Origin: JAICTV01 sp035634055
GTDB lineage: Bacteria; Planctomycetota; Phycisphaerae; Tepidisphaerales; Tepidisphaeraceae
Reading direction: 5' to 3'
DNA length: 7,933 nucleotides
Assembly (NCBI GenBank): GCA_035634055.1
Contig: DASQDR010000052.1
Coordinates: 1 to 7,933, forward strand
Made by a program: the position numbers and the translations under genes. The notes under the pieces were generated by a model. It searched no databases, was not told the DNA's origin, and worked only from the letters and a program-made list of their open reading frames with translations. Shown piece after piece: positions 1 through 5,720 of the stretch (its first letter is position 1; each line of letters starts with the position of its first letter).

Positions 1-237
1 CCACCAGTCGCCGCCCCACCAGTCGCCGCCCCGCCAGCCGCGCCCCCGCGCGACCCGAGGCGGCTCTGGCCGATCCTGCTCATCGCCGGCCTGATCCTGC
101 TGCTGATCGTCGGGATGGTCCTGTGGATGGTCGACATGCGCCGCCGGTCCCGCGCCCCCGCCGCGCGCGCGAACCCCGCCGCCGCGCCGATCGTCGTCCT
201 GCTGAGCCGCCCAGCGGCGGCGCGCGCGGACTGGTGA
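1..237 (+). CDS. C-terminal fragment of a single-pass membrane protein (5' end outside window)
   Basis: The frame is open from the first base to TGA at 235-237 and gives 78 residues. It starts in a Pro/Ala-rich linker that includes a perfect 15-bp tandem duplication encoding PPVAA twice. A strongly hydrophobic stretch follows at about residues 22-44 (LWPILLIAGLILLLIVGMVL), then a basic cluster MRRRSR and a second Pro/Ala-rich tail. This looks like a transmembrane helix with its C-terminus on the cytoplasmic side by the positive-inside rule. Pro/Ala linkers before a helix are common in planctomycete proteins with a soluble N-terminal domain, for example forkhead-associated or kinase modules, but that part is not in the window. 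No family is recognised and the function is unknown. Reading-frame length and helix composition make it likely to be real. Confidence 0.6.
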   Translation, partial: PPVAAPPVAAPPAAPPRDPRRLWPILLIAGLILLLIVGMVLWMVDMRRRSRAPAARANPAAAPIVVLLSRPAAARADW

Positions 238-251
238 TCCGACATCGGATC
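236..251. repeat. 7-bp inverted repeat overlapping the stop codon of the upstream gene
   Basis: GATCCGA (236-242) and TCGGATC (245-251) are exact reverse complements separated by 2 bp. The spacing is too tight for a good RNA hairpin loop and no T-tract follows. A protein-binding palindrome or chance is as likely as a terminator. A second short palindrome, CCCGCGCGGG, lies at 261-270. Confidence 0.35.
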
Positions 252-638
252 GGTTACCTTCCCGCGCGGGCACGGGGCAGTTCACCGGGCGCGGATTGAC
301 GACGACGATCACGGACGACCGTCGCGCGCAACCCGCACGAGCTTCTGCGATCTCACGAGCTTGAGCGCGCGTTTCATCGCTCCAAGCGCTCGATCGTGTG
401 CTGTCGCGGCCACGAACGCGAGCTCGTCGGTGACGCTACCGACCCCAGGAACCCATCACCTCCCAGCGAAGGGCAACGGATTGCCGGCGCGCCAGACCAC
501 ATTTTCTGCAACCAAACCGCTCGGCGTGCCGATGTCACCCTTTGCAAGGGTTACCCGGCCGGTTTTATCGGACATCGATTCGCGGGAGCGTCGGCCCGCG
601 AAGCTTTCTCCGGCCCGGGTGCCCGGATCGGCGGCGGC
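238..638. other. Intergenic region between the membrane-protein fragment and the amidase-fold gene
   Basis: About 400 bp without a supported gene. Open frames here have odd composition, lack ribosome-binding sites and run into the downstream gene in other frames. The notable structure is a near-perfect palindrome at 534-554. A TTGACG hexamer occurs at 296-301 but no matching -10 box follows at normal spacing, so I do not call a promoter. No tRNA or other RNA gene was recognised. Confidence 0.5.
534..554. promoter_or_regulatory. Palindrome upstream of the amidase-fold gene, candidate operator or hairpin
   Basis: The core ACCCTT (537-542), TGC, AAGGGT (546-551) is a perfect 6-bp inverted repeat. 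After one mismatched pair it continues with GT/AC, giving 8 of 9 paired positions around a 3-bp centre. It lies about 85 bp before the ATG at 639, where a regulator could bind. A transcribed hairpin is the alternative. The sequence alone does not decide between them. Confidence 0.35.
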
Positions 639-1238
639 ATGAAGAAGTCACATCGCAAGTTCATCGTCTTTTCCACCCTCCTCAGCGTCCTCACGCTCAC
701 CAGCGCGCTGCTGATGGCGCTGGCCCCGGCGCCGATCGTCCCTGACGCGGCGACCAGCCTGTTCGCCGTCGACGCGCCGCGCAGCATGGACGCGGTCTTC
801 GAAACGCAGCAGCCGGTCGGCCCCAACCGCTGGAAGTACATCTACATCCACCACAGCAACAGCGCCAGCGGCAATGCCATCTCCCTCGGTCAGCCGGCCG
901 GCGGGCTGGGCGACCACTTCCTGATCGGCAACGGCGACGGCTGCGAGGATGGCGAGATCCAGATCGGCCAGCTCTGGAACCAGCAGCTCTCCGCCCGCCC
1001 CCCCGCCGGCGCCAACAAGATCGACCCCGCCTGCATCAGCATCTGCCTGGTGGGCGACTTCGACCAGACCGTGCCGACCCAGACCCAGCTCCGCCGGCTC
1101 ACGCAACTGGTCAACGCGCTGCAGAGCCAGTTGCACGTGGCGGACGAGTCGGTCCTGCTGATCGACCAGTCCAAGAGCCCCGCCGGCATCGGCCGGTACT
1201 TCCCCAAGACCGCCTTCCGCCAACAACTGCTGCCCTGA
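639..1238 (+). CDS. Exported amidase_2/PGRP-fold protein, probably catalytically inactive
   Basis: The product has 199 residues. ATG 639 is chosen because it starts a clean export signal (MKKSHRK, then a hydrophobic stretch at about 8-29). An in-frame upstream start at 396 would bury this signal. No clear Shine-Dalgarno precedes 639. Residues 65-189 follow the N-acetylmuramoyl-L-alanine amidase (T7 lysozyme/PGRP) plan: WKYIYIHHS with His71, GLGDHFLIGNGDG, DGEIQIGQLWNQQ, ISICLVGDF and a final GRYFP. Known active members use two His and one Cys as zinc ligands plus a Tyr and a Lys. Here only His71 is clearly kept. By eye, the Tyr of GYHF is Asp92, the second His is Ile175, the Lys is Pro181 and the Cys of CPG is Gly183. 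The GAH segment is also replaced. The fold assignment is fairly secure; loss of activity is inferred. It may bind peptidoglycan or a partner rather than cut. Confidence 0.8.
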   Translation: MKKSHRKFIVFSTLLSVLTLTSALLMALAPAPIVPDAATSLFAVDAPRSMDAVFETQQPVGPNRWKYIYIHHSNSASGNAISLGQPAGGLGDHFLIGNGDGCEDGEIQIGQLWNQQLSARPPAGANKIDPACISICLVGDFDQTVPTQTQLRRLTQLVNALQSQLHVADESVLLIDQSKSPAGIGRYFPKTAFRQQLLP

Positions 1239-1754
1239 TCGCCGCCGTTCCGATCCGTGGCTGGGCGTCCTGCCCGAGCAGCGCGGCGGCCCGCCGCTCT
1301 TGGGGTTTCCGTTCCCCTGCCGCGGCGAACGCGCCCAAGCCACGTGAGCAGGCATCCCGGGCCGCGTGAACGGCGGGTCGTCGTTCTGCGGTCCGCGCAG
1401 CGCGCCAAGCGCGCCGTCACGTTGCGGTCATCCCCCTCCCCTAGCGCGAGCCGAACTTGCGCTTGCCCTTCGGGGGGCGTTTCCCTTAAGGTAGCCGTGG
1501 TCCGGAGGAAGGTGGGACTCGCCCGCTTGCCCGGGCGTCGGGCACTCGCTTATCGCCTGCCGCACGGGGGGAGAGATCCCGCCTTTTGCCCGGACGACAA
1601 CTGAATACCAGTGAGTGGGTTACGCTCCGTCGCCATCGTTCGGTCGCTCATCATCATCCATCGTCATCGGCCGTGACGCGCGTGCGACAGGTCCGCCCGG
1701 TTTTCCACCTGCCGGGTCGTTCGGGCACAGGCGTTGCCCCAGGTGGGTAAGTTC
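1239..1754. other. Intergenic region and leader of the kinase gene
   Basis: About 515 bp with no gene I can support. The frame open over 1257-1604 encodes an Arg/Ala/Pro-rich string typical of non-coding GC-rich DNA. A short GC hairpin at 1283-1297 (GCGGC, 5-nt loop, GCCGC) could end transcription of the upstream gene but has no T-tract. CCGGAGGAAGGTGGG near 1502-1516 and CTTAAGGTAGC just before it resemble rRNA words, but there is no surrounding rRNA similarity. The last 50 bp contain a possible SD-masking stem, listed separately. Confidence 0.5.
1705..1746 (+). promoter_or_regulatory. Shine-Dalgarno of the kinase gene with a complementary upstream segment
   Basis: AGGTGG at 1741-1746 lies 8 nt before ATG 1755 and is a good ribosome-binding site. 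CCACCTG at 1705-1711 is the exact reverse complement of CAGGTGG at 1740-1746. Between them GGGCA (1723-1727) pairs with TGCCC (1735-1739) around a 7-nt loop, so the two helices would stack directly. In RNA this would hide the ribosome-binding site. The pairing is seen directly; a regulatory role is inference and requires a transcript that begins upstream of 1705. Confidence 0.4.
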
Positions 1755-2618
1755 ATGGCCACCAAACTCCTCCACTACGAAGTTTTGGAGCGCTTGGGAG
1801 AGGGTGCGCGAAGCACCATCTACCGCGTGCGCGACCCCGTTACCGGGCGGGAGTTCGCCCTGAAGCACGTGCATCGCACCGAGCCCAAGGACATCCGCTT
1901 CATCGAGCAGATGGAAGCGGAGTTCGAGATCTCGCGCCAGTTCACCCATCCTAACCTCCGCCGCAGCTTTGAGCTCAAGCTGGTCAAGACCATGCTGCTG
2001 AAGGTGAGCGAGGCCTACCTGGTGATGGAGTACGTCGACGCGAAGCCGCTCGACGTCCGCCCGCCCAGCAACATGATGGACGTGATCGATACGTTCATCG
2101 GCGCTGCCCAGGGCCTGCGCGCCATGCACCAGATGGGTTACGCCCACTGCGACATTAAGCCCAACAACATCCTGCGCAACGAGCGCGGCGACGTGAAGGT
2201 GATCGACTTCGGGCAGAGCTGCAAGATCGGCACGGTCAAGGAGCGCATCCAGGGGACGCCGGACTACATCGCCCCCGAGCAGGTCACCCGCCGACCGATC
2301 AGCGTGCAGACCGACGTGTTCAACCTCGGCGCCACGCTCTACTGGGCCATCACCGGCAAGGCCATCCCCACGCTCTACACGGTGAACAAGAAGGGTGAGA
2401 ACAGCTTCCTGCTCGACAGCAAGATCGACACCCCCGCCGACCTCAACCCGCGCACGCCGCCGGCGGTGAGCAACCTGGTCATGGAGTGCATCGCCACCAA
2501 GCCGAGCAAGCGCCCGGCGGACATGGACCAGATGATCAACCGCCTGGAACTGGGCAAGCACATCCTGCTGAAGCAGATCACCGCCGCCAACTCCGCCGCC
2601 GCGAACCCCACGCTGTAG
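1755..2618 (+). CDS. Soluble serine/threonine protein kinase, non-RD type (HCD motif)
   Basis: The product has 287 residues, essentially one eukaryotic-type kinase domain with no membrane segment or extra domain. ATG 1755 follows AGGTGG at a spacing of 8. Visible landmarks are the glycine-rich loop LGEGARS (14-20), ATP-binding Lys37 in FALKHV, a likely alpha-C Glu near residues 54-58, HPN (65-67), the catalytic loop HCDIKPNN (131-138) with Asp133, Lys135 and Asn138, DFG (151-153), GTPDYIAPEQ (167-176) with the APE motif, the D-x-FNLG segment (187-192) and a late Arg in KRPAD. It should phosphorylate Ser/Thr of cytosolic proteins; substrates are unknown. Cys132 replaces the usual Arg of HRD, so activation-loop phosphorylation may not be needed. 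The C-terminal 25 residues after the kinase fold are short and featureless. No phosphatase or sensor gene is adjacent. Confidence 0.93.
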   Translation: MATKLLHYEVLERLGEGARSTIYRVRDPVTGREFALKHVHRTEPKDIRFIEQMEAEFEISRQFTHPNLRRSFELKLVKTMLLKVSEAYLVMEYVDAKPLDVRPPSNMMDVIDTFIGAAQGLRAMHQMGYAHCDIKPNNILRNERGDVKVIDFGQSCKIGTVKERIQGTPDYIAPEQVTRRPISVQTDVFNLGATLYWAITGKAIPTLYTVNKKGENSFLLDSKIDTPADLNPRTPPAVSNLVMECIATKPSKRPADMDQMINRLELGKHILLKQITAANSAAANPTL

Positions 2619-2804
2619 CACCGTGAACGCGCGCGCCGGTGGCGTGTGCCCCATGGTGCTGTCGCGGCTGATCGTCTTCGGGATCATGTACCTGCTCATG
2701 CTCGAGCGGCGCGGCAAGCGCTTCGGGGTAGAAGCCCAGGCGGCCGAGCAGTCGTGGGCGCGCGGCGGCAGCGCCACCGCGCGGCGCGTTGCCGGCCGGT
2801 GGCG

Positions 2805-2810
2805 TATAGT
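2805..2810 (+). promoter_or_regulatory. Putative -10 box (TATAGT) for the peptidase gene
   Basis: TATAGT stands out in very GC-rich sequence and lies 8 nt before ATG 2819. A transcript starting at the usual distance would begin at or within a base or two of the start codon, giving a leaderless mRNA. No Shine-Dalgarno is visible between box and ATG. No convincing -35 element is found 16-18 bp upstream. Confidence 0.45.
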
Positions 2811-2818
2811 CGGACGCA

Positions 2819-3385
2819 ATGCACGCCCGCACCCTCGTCACCGGATTCGGCGCGTTCGGGCAGTTCGACATCAATCCGTCGGCGCTGCTGGCGCAAACGG
2901 CCGGGCGGCCGCACGTGCTGCTCGAGGTCGCCTTTGACGCGGTTGACGCGTTCCTTTCGCAGGCGGCCAAGGATCGCTCGCTGCACGGATCGTTCGACCG
3001 CCTGCTGATGCTCGGCGTCGCCGGCGGCGCTTCGACCTTCCGCCTTGAGCAGCTCGCGCGCAATCACGTGGGCGAATCCCCCGACGTGCGCGGCCGATCG
3101 CTTCCCGCCGGCGCGATCGAACCGGCCGGGCCGGACGTGCTGCCGACCACGCTGTGGCAACCCGCGCACCTGGCCGCCGCGGGTGAATCCGCCGTCAGCA
3201 GCGACAGCGCCGGAACGTACCTGTGCAACTACGCGTACTACCGCGCGCTGCGACTGCTTCCGGAAAAACGCGTCGGCTTCCTGCACGTGCCGCCGCTGGA
3301 GGCAATCCCGTTGGACCGGCAGCGCGAGGTCCTCGCCGGCATGCTGCAGGCGATCGAGCCGCCGGCCGGGCTGGCCCGCGCTTAG
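2819..3385 (+). CDS. Pyroglutamyl-peptidase I-like cysteine peptidase (peptidase family C15)
   Basis: The product has 188 residues, slightly shorter than typical Pcp (about 200-215). This family removes N-terminal pyroglutamate from peptides in the cytosol and uses a Glu-Cys-His catalytic set. Seen here are the N-terminal TLVTGFGAFGQFDINPS (5-21, family pattern VTGFxPFGxxxxNPS), LGVAGGASTFRLEQLARN (65-82) with Glu77, SDSAGTYLCNYAYYRAL (128-144) with Cys136, and VGFLHVPPLE (152-161) with His156. All three catalytic positions are kept, so activity is plausible. The GxPFG loop reads GAFG and the middle of the protein is shortened, so specificity could differ. ATG 2819 begins directly at the conserved first strand. 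No ribosome-binding site is seen, which fits the nearby TATAGT box and a leaderless transcript. It is not clearly linked to its neighbours. Confidence 0.85.
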   Translation: MHARTLVTGFGAFGQFDINPSALLAQTAGRPHVLLEVAFDAVDAFLSQAAKDRSLHGSFDRLLMLGVAGGASTFRLEQLARNHVGESPDVRGRSLPAGAIEPAGPDVLPTTLWQPAHLAAAGESAVSSDSAGTYLCNYAYYRALRLLPEKRVGFLHVPPLEAIPLDRQREVLAGMLQAIEPPAGLARA

Positions 3386-3404
3386 CACCGGACGCGCCCG
3401 TGCG

Positions 3405-3410
3405 TATACT
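3405..3410 (+). promoter_or_regulatory. Putative -10 box (TATACT) for argG
   Basis: TATACT (5 of 6 bases to TATAAT) lies 20 bp after the peptidase stop codon and 73 bp before the argG ATG. It predicts a leader of roughly 65-70 nt that carries the hairpin at 3427-3445 and the GGAG ribosome-binding site at 3471-3474. No -35 consensus is evident. Confidence 0.45.
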
Positions 3411-3426
3411 CCTCCCCCTTCCGCAC

Positions 3427-3445
3427 GGGGCGCTCGCGGCGCCCC
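3427..3445 (+). promoter_or_regulatory. GC hairpin in the argG leader
   Basis: GGGGCGC (3427-3433), loop TCGCG, GCGCCCC (3439-3445): a perfect 7-bp all-GC stem near the predicted 5' end of the argG mRNA. It could protect the 5' end, act as an attenuator, or terminate the upstream peptidase transcript. No T-tract follows, which weakens the terminator reading. Confidence 0.4.
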
Positions 3446-3483
3446 CGCAAGTTCAACAGCGAAGAACCACGGAGCACGCACCC

Positions 3484-4719
3484 ATGGCCGCCGACACCAG
3501 CAAAGCATCCGCCGCCCCGAAGAAGATCGTCCTGGCTTATTCCGGCGGTCTGGACACGTCGGTGATCCTCCCGTGGCTGAAGGAGCGTTACCCGGGCGTG
3601 AAGCTGGTCGCCTTCGCGGCCGAGCTGGGGCAGGGCGATGAGCTCAAGGGGATCGAGGACAAGGCGCGCAAGAGCGGCGCGGACGAAGTGGTCGTGATGG
3701 ACCTGCGCCAGGAGTTCGCAGAGCGTTACTGCTGGCCGATGCTGCGGGCGCACGCGATCTACGAGCAGGACTACCTGCTGGGCACCTCGATCGCCCGCCC
3801 GCTGATCGCCGCCAAGCAGGTGGAGGTGGCCCACCAGACCGGCGCCGACGCCGTCGGCCACGGCGCCACCGGTAAAGGGAACGACCAGGTCCGCTTCGAA
3901 CTCACCTACATGGCGCTGGACCCGAACCTGAAGATCGTCGCCCCGTGGAAGGATCCCAGCTTCGAGCTGCGCGACCGCGAGAGCGCGATCGACTACGCGC
4001 AGAAGCACGGCATCCCCATCCCGGTCAGCAAGAAGAAGATCTACAGCCAGGACCGCAACCTCTGGCACATCAGCCACGAGGGGGCCGAGATCGAGCACCC
4101 CGACGCGGAGCCGAACTGGGAAGCGTGCCTGACCATGGTCGTCCCGCCGGAGCGCGCGCCCGACGAGGCCGAGACCGTCAGCATCGACTTCGAGTCCGGC
4201 AATCCGACGGGCGTCAACGGCCGAGAGCTGCCGCCGCACCAGATCATCTCCGAGCTGAACAAGATCGGCGGGCGCCACGGCGTGGGCGTCACCGTGCTGG
4301 CGGAGAACCGCCTGGTCGGCATGAAATCGCGCGGCGTCTACGAGACGCCCGGCGGGACGATCTTATATGAGGCGCACAAGGCGCTGGAGCAGATCTGCAT
4401 CGAGCGCGACACGCTGCACTACAAGCAGCTCGTCGCCCTGCGCTACGCCGAGCTGGTTTACAACGGGCAGTGGTTCCACCCGCTGCGCGAGGCGCTCCAG
4501 TCGTTCGTCGATCACACCAACGCCACCGTCACCGGCACGGCCAAGGTCCGCCTGTTCAAGGGACGCGCCATGCAGATCGGCGCCCAGAGCCCGCACACGC
4601 TTTACGACCCGCAACTGGCCAGCTTCAGCATGGAAGGCTACGACGTGACCGCCGCCCGCGGCTTCATCGACCTGTTCGGCCTGCCGATGAAGGTCGCGAG
4701 CCAGCGGAAGCGGTGGTAG
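3484..4719 (+). CDS. argG: Argininosuccinate synthase
   Basis: The product has 411 residues, within the family's usual range (about 400-450). It joins citrulline and aspartate with ATP to give argininosuccinate, AMP and PPi, the penultimate step of arginine synthesis, in the cytosol as a tetramer. Motifs: the N-type ATP pyrophosphatase loop AYSGGLDTS (18-26), GHGATGKGNDQVRFE (125-139) covering the second family signature, IYSQDRNLWHISHEG (186-200) and SRGVYETPGGTILYEAH near residue 290. The first 13 residues (MAADTSKASAAPK) are a low-complexity extension. ATG 3484 is chosen because GGAG at 3471-3474 sits 9 nt upstream; the open frame back to 3223 overlaps the peptidase and lacks conservation. 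No other arg gene is visible. Only 16 bp separate it from parD, and a new -10 box lies in that gap. Confidence 0.97.
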   Translation: MAADTSKASAAPKKIVLAYSGGLDTSVILPWLKERYPGVKLVAFAAELGQGDELKGIEDKARKSGADEVVVMDLRQEFAERYCWPMLRAHAIYEQDYLLGTSIARPLIAAKQVEVAHQTGADAVGHGATGKGNDQVRFELTYMALDPNLKIVAPWKDPSFELRDRESAIDYAQKHGIPIPVSKKKIYSQDRNLWHISHEGAEIEHPDAEPNWEACLTMVVPPERAPDEAETVSIDFESGNPTGVNGRELPPHQIISELNKIGGRHGVGVTVLAENRLVGMKSRGVYETPGGTILYEAHKALEQICIERDTLHYKQLVALRYAELVYNGQWFHPLREALQSFVDHTNATVTGTAKVRLFKGRAMQIGAQSPHTLYDPQLASFSMEGYDVTAARGFIDLFGLPMKVASQRKRW

Positions 4720-4723
4720 GCGG

Positions 4724-4729
4724 TATAAT
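4724..4729 (+). promoter_or_regulatory. Consensus -10 box (TATAAT) just before the parD-like gene
   Basis: A perfect TATAAT lies in the 16-bp gap after argG, with 6 nt between its last base and ATG 4736. The expected transcription start falls on or next to the A of the ATG, so the mRNA would be leaderless. No Shine-Dalgarno fits in the gap. CGGTAT (4721-4726) and CCGTAT (4732-4737) flank this site as near-identical direct repeats, where an autoregulatory antitoxin could bind; that is inference. Confidence 0.55.
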
Positions 4730-4735
4730 GGCCGT

Positions 4736-4993
4736 ATGAGCACGCTGGACATTCGGTTGCGCGGGGAGTTAAGGGCGTACCTGGAGGAGCAGGTAGCCCG
4801 CGGCGGGTACAAGGACGCGAGCGAGTTCATCGAGTTCCTGGTGGAAGCCAACAAGCTGCGCGGCCTACGCGCGGAAGTCGAGGCAATGCTACTCGAGGCG
4901 GCCGACGGACCTTTCGCCGAGTGGACCGACGATGACGTTGCCGACATCGAGCGGCTCGGCACCCGGCTGATCGAGCGGCGGAAGCGGCAGTGA
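4736..4993 (+). CDS. parD: ParD-like ribbon-helix-helix antitoxin
   Basis: The product has 85 residues, the usual ParD length. The N-terminal part (about 1-45, STLDIRLRGELRAYLEEQVA, then YKDASEFIEFLVEANKL) follows the ribbon-helix-helix pattern: a short beta strand, helix A, a G-Y-x-(D/S)-A-S-E-F turn and helix B. This part dimerises and binds the operator. The acidic C-terminal part (46-85, including DGPFAEWTDDDVADIERL) matches the region that wraps and neutralises ParE. The frame is intact. The stop TGA overlaps the GTG start of the toxin remnant by 4 bp (GTGA), typical of translationally coupled antitoxin-toxin pairs. Family members repress their own promoter with the toxin as co-repressor. 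Because the partner is frameshifted, this gene may now be an orphan antitoxin that could still counter related ParE toxins elsewhere in the genome. Confidence 0.88.
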   Translation: MSTLDIRLRGELRAYLEEQVARGGYKDASEFIEFLVEANKLRGLRAEVEAMLLEAADGPFAEWTDDDVADIERLGTRLIERRKRQ

Positions 4994-5302
4994 GCTTGCG
5001 CCTCGTCAGGCACCGCAGGGCGAAGACGGACGCCCTCCAGATCTTCGCGCACATTGGCGAAGACAACTTCGACGCCGCCCGGCGTTTTCTGCGCGCGTTG
5101 GACGCTGACTTCAGAACCTCGCCGTGATGCCGGACATTGGCAGCCGGCGGGACTTCGACCATCCCAAGCTCGCGGGGCTCCGCTCGCTGCCCGTCACCGG
5201 CTTCACGTCGTACCGATCTTCTACCGCGTGACGCCAGCGGAGGTGCAGATCCTCCGCGTAATTCACGGCGCGCGCGACTTGGAGCGAGCCCTGCTCCGCT
5301 GA
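4990..5302 (+). pseudogene. parE: ParE-family toxin disrupted by two one-base frameshifts
   Basis: Three frames carry consecutive pieces of one ParE/RelE-superfamily toxin. Piece 1 from GTG 4990 reads SLRLVRHRRAKTDALQIFAH, then IGEDNFDAARRFLRALDADF, and meets TGA at 5125-5127. Piece 2 from about 5118 reads LAVMPDIGSRRDFDHPKLAG, then LRSLPVTGFTSY, with TGA at 5229-5231. Piece 3 from 5216 reads IFYRVTPAEVQILRVIHGAR, then DLERALLR, ending at TGA 5300-5302. Restoring one base near 5113-5120 and one near 5214-5215 would give about 104 residues, the normal ParE length, including the conserved IFYRV...VIHGARDLE ending. ParE toxins in general poison DNA gyrase. As written, only a 45-residue N-terminal peptide would be made. 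Sequencing error at two sites is the main alternative to true decay. Confidence 0.88.
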
Positions 5303-5304
5303 TC

Positions 5305-5688
5305 ATGTCGCACCTCCCCGACGAGCTTCTGTACACCCTCTTCGCCTCCGACCTCGCCCAGGACGTGCGAGCGGAGTTCAGCGAGCGGCGGGGGTACGGG
5401 CTGAGCGTTGCCGACGCCACCGGCGCCACCGTCGCGGCGTTCCGCCACCTGCTGGGGCGGCCGGACGAGGGGCCGGTGGTGATCGTGGCGCTGGCGGCGC
5501 TGCAGCTCCGCGACGGCGCGCTCGATGCGACGTTTCGCGAAGCCGCGATCGACCTGCTCCGCGAGGGGCACGACTTCCAAGCGCGGGCTGAGGAGAACCC
5601 CTCGGCGCGGCGCGACCGCCAGCGGCTGCGCCAGGAACTGCTCGAGTTGCTCGAGCGGGCGGAGCCCGCCGCGCCGCCGGAGGATTGA
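5305..5688 (+). CDS. Uncharacterised small helical protein next to the parDE locus
   Basis: The product has 127 residues. ATG 5305 lies 2 bp after the parE remnant stop, which suggests it was translated by coupling; no good Shine-Dalgarno is present, and the frame open upstream to 5137 only overlaps parE. The protein looks all-helical and acidic to neutral, with no membrane segment, ending in a charged helix (SARRDRQRLRQELLELLERA, 100-119) and a Pro/Ala tail. From memory it resembles a widespread uncharacterised bacterial family, possibly DUF4259-like, with an N-terminal D-x-A-x-D-V segment (here SDLAQDVRAEF, 15-25), an ALAxxQxxxGxLD core (ALAALQLRDGALD, 62-74) and a terminal charged helix. 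The typical Trp residues are missing. The family has no established function. Adjacency may point to a toxin-antitoxin accessory role or may be accidental. Confidence 0.72.
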   Translation: MSHLPDELLYTLFASDLAQDVRAEFSERRGYGLSVADATGATVAAFRHLLGRPDEGPVVIVALAALQLRDGALDATFREAAIDLLREGHDFQARAEENPSARRDRQRLRQELLELLERAEPAAPPED

Positions 5689-5720
5689 TCGCGCTTACGG
5701 TGTCGCCCGCTGTCGCTGCG

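Noticed and set aside
361..642. Small frame starting TTG 361 before the amidase-fold gene
   Set aside because: No ribosome-binding site, Ala/Pro/Ser-rich composition and overlap with the better-supported start at 639.
1490..1520. Words resembling rRNA: CTTAAGGTAGC (23S-like) and CCGGAGGAAGGTGGG (16S-like)
   Set aside because: The two words come from different rRNAs and nothing around either one matches; the shared purine-rich strings are short enough to be chance in a ribosome-binding-like context.
1620..2819. Long antisense open frame opposite the kinase gene
   Set aside because: It mirrors the codon structure of a clear kinase gene in high-GC DNA and encodes His/Val/Leu-rich sequence with no domain.
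2623..2937. Small frame starting GTG 2623 with a hydrophobic stretch (about 2653-2703)
   Set aside because: It has no ribosome-binding site, runs about 120 bp into the peptidase gene in another frame and becomes Arg/Ala-rich; the hydrophobic stretch alone is not enough.
3223..3483. Upstream extension of argG from 3223
   Set aside because: It overlaps the peptidase gene in another frame, is Arg/Ala-rich, and ATG 3484 has its own Shine-Dalgarno and begins just before the conserved ATP loop.
4990..5302. Programmed ribosomal frameshifting to make full-length ParE
   Set aside because: Two separate shifts would be needed within about 100 nt, and no slippery heptamer or downstream stimulator is seen at either point. 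Mutation or sequencing error is simpler.
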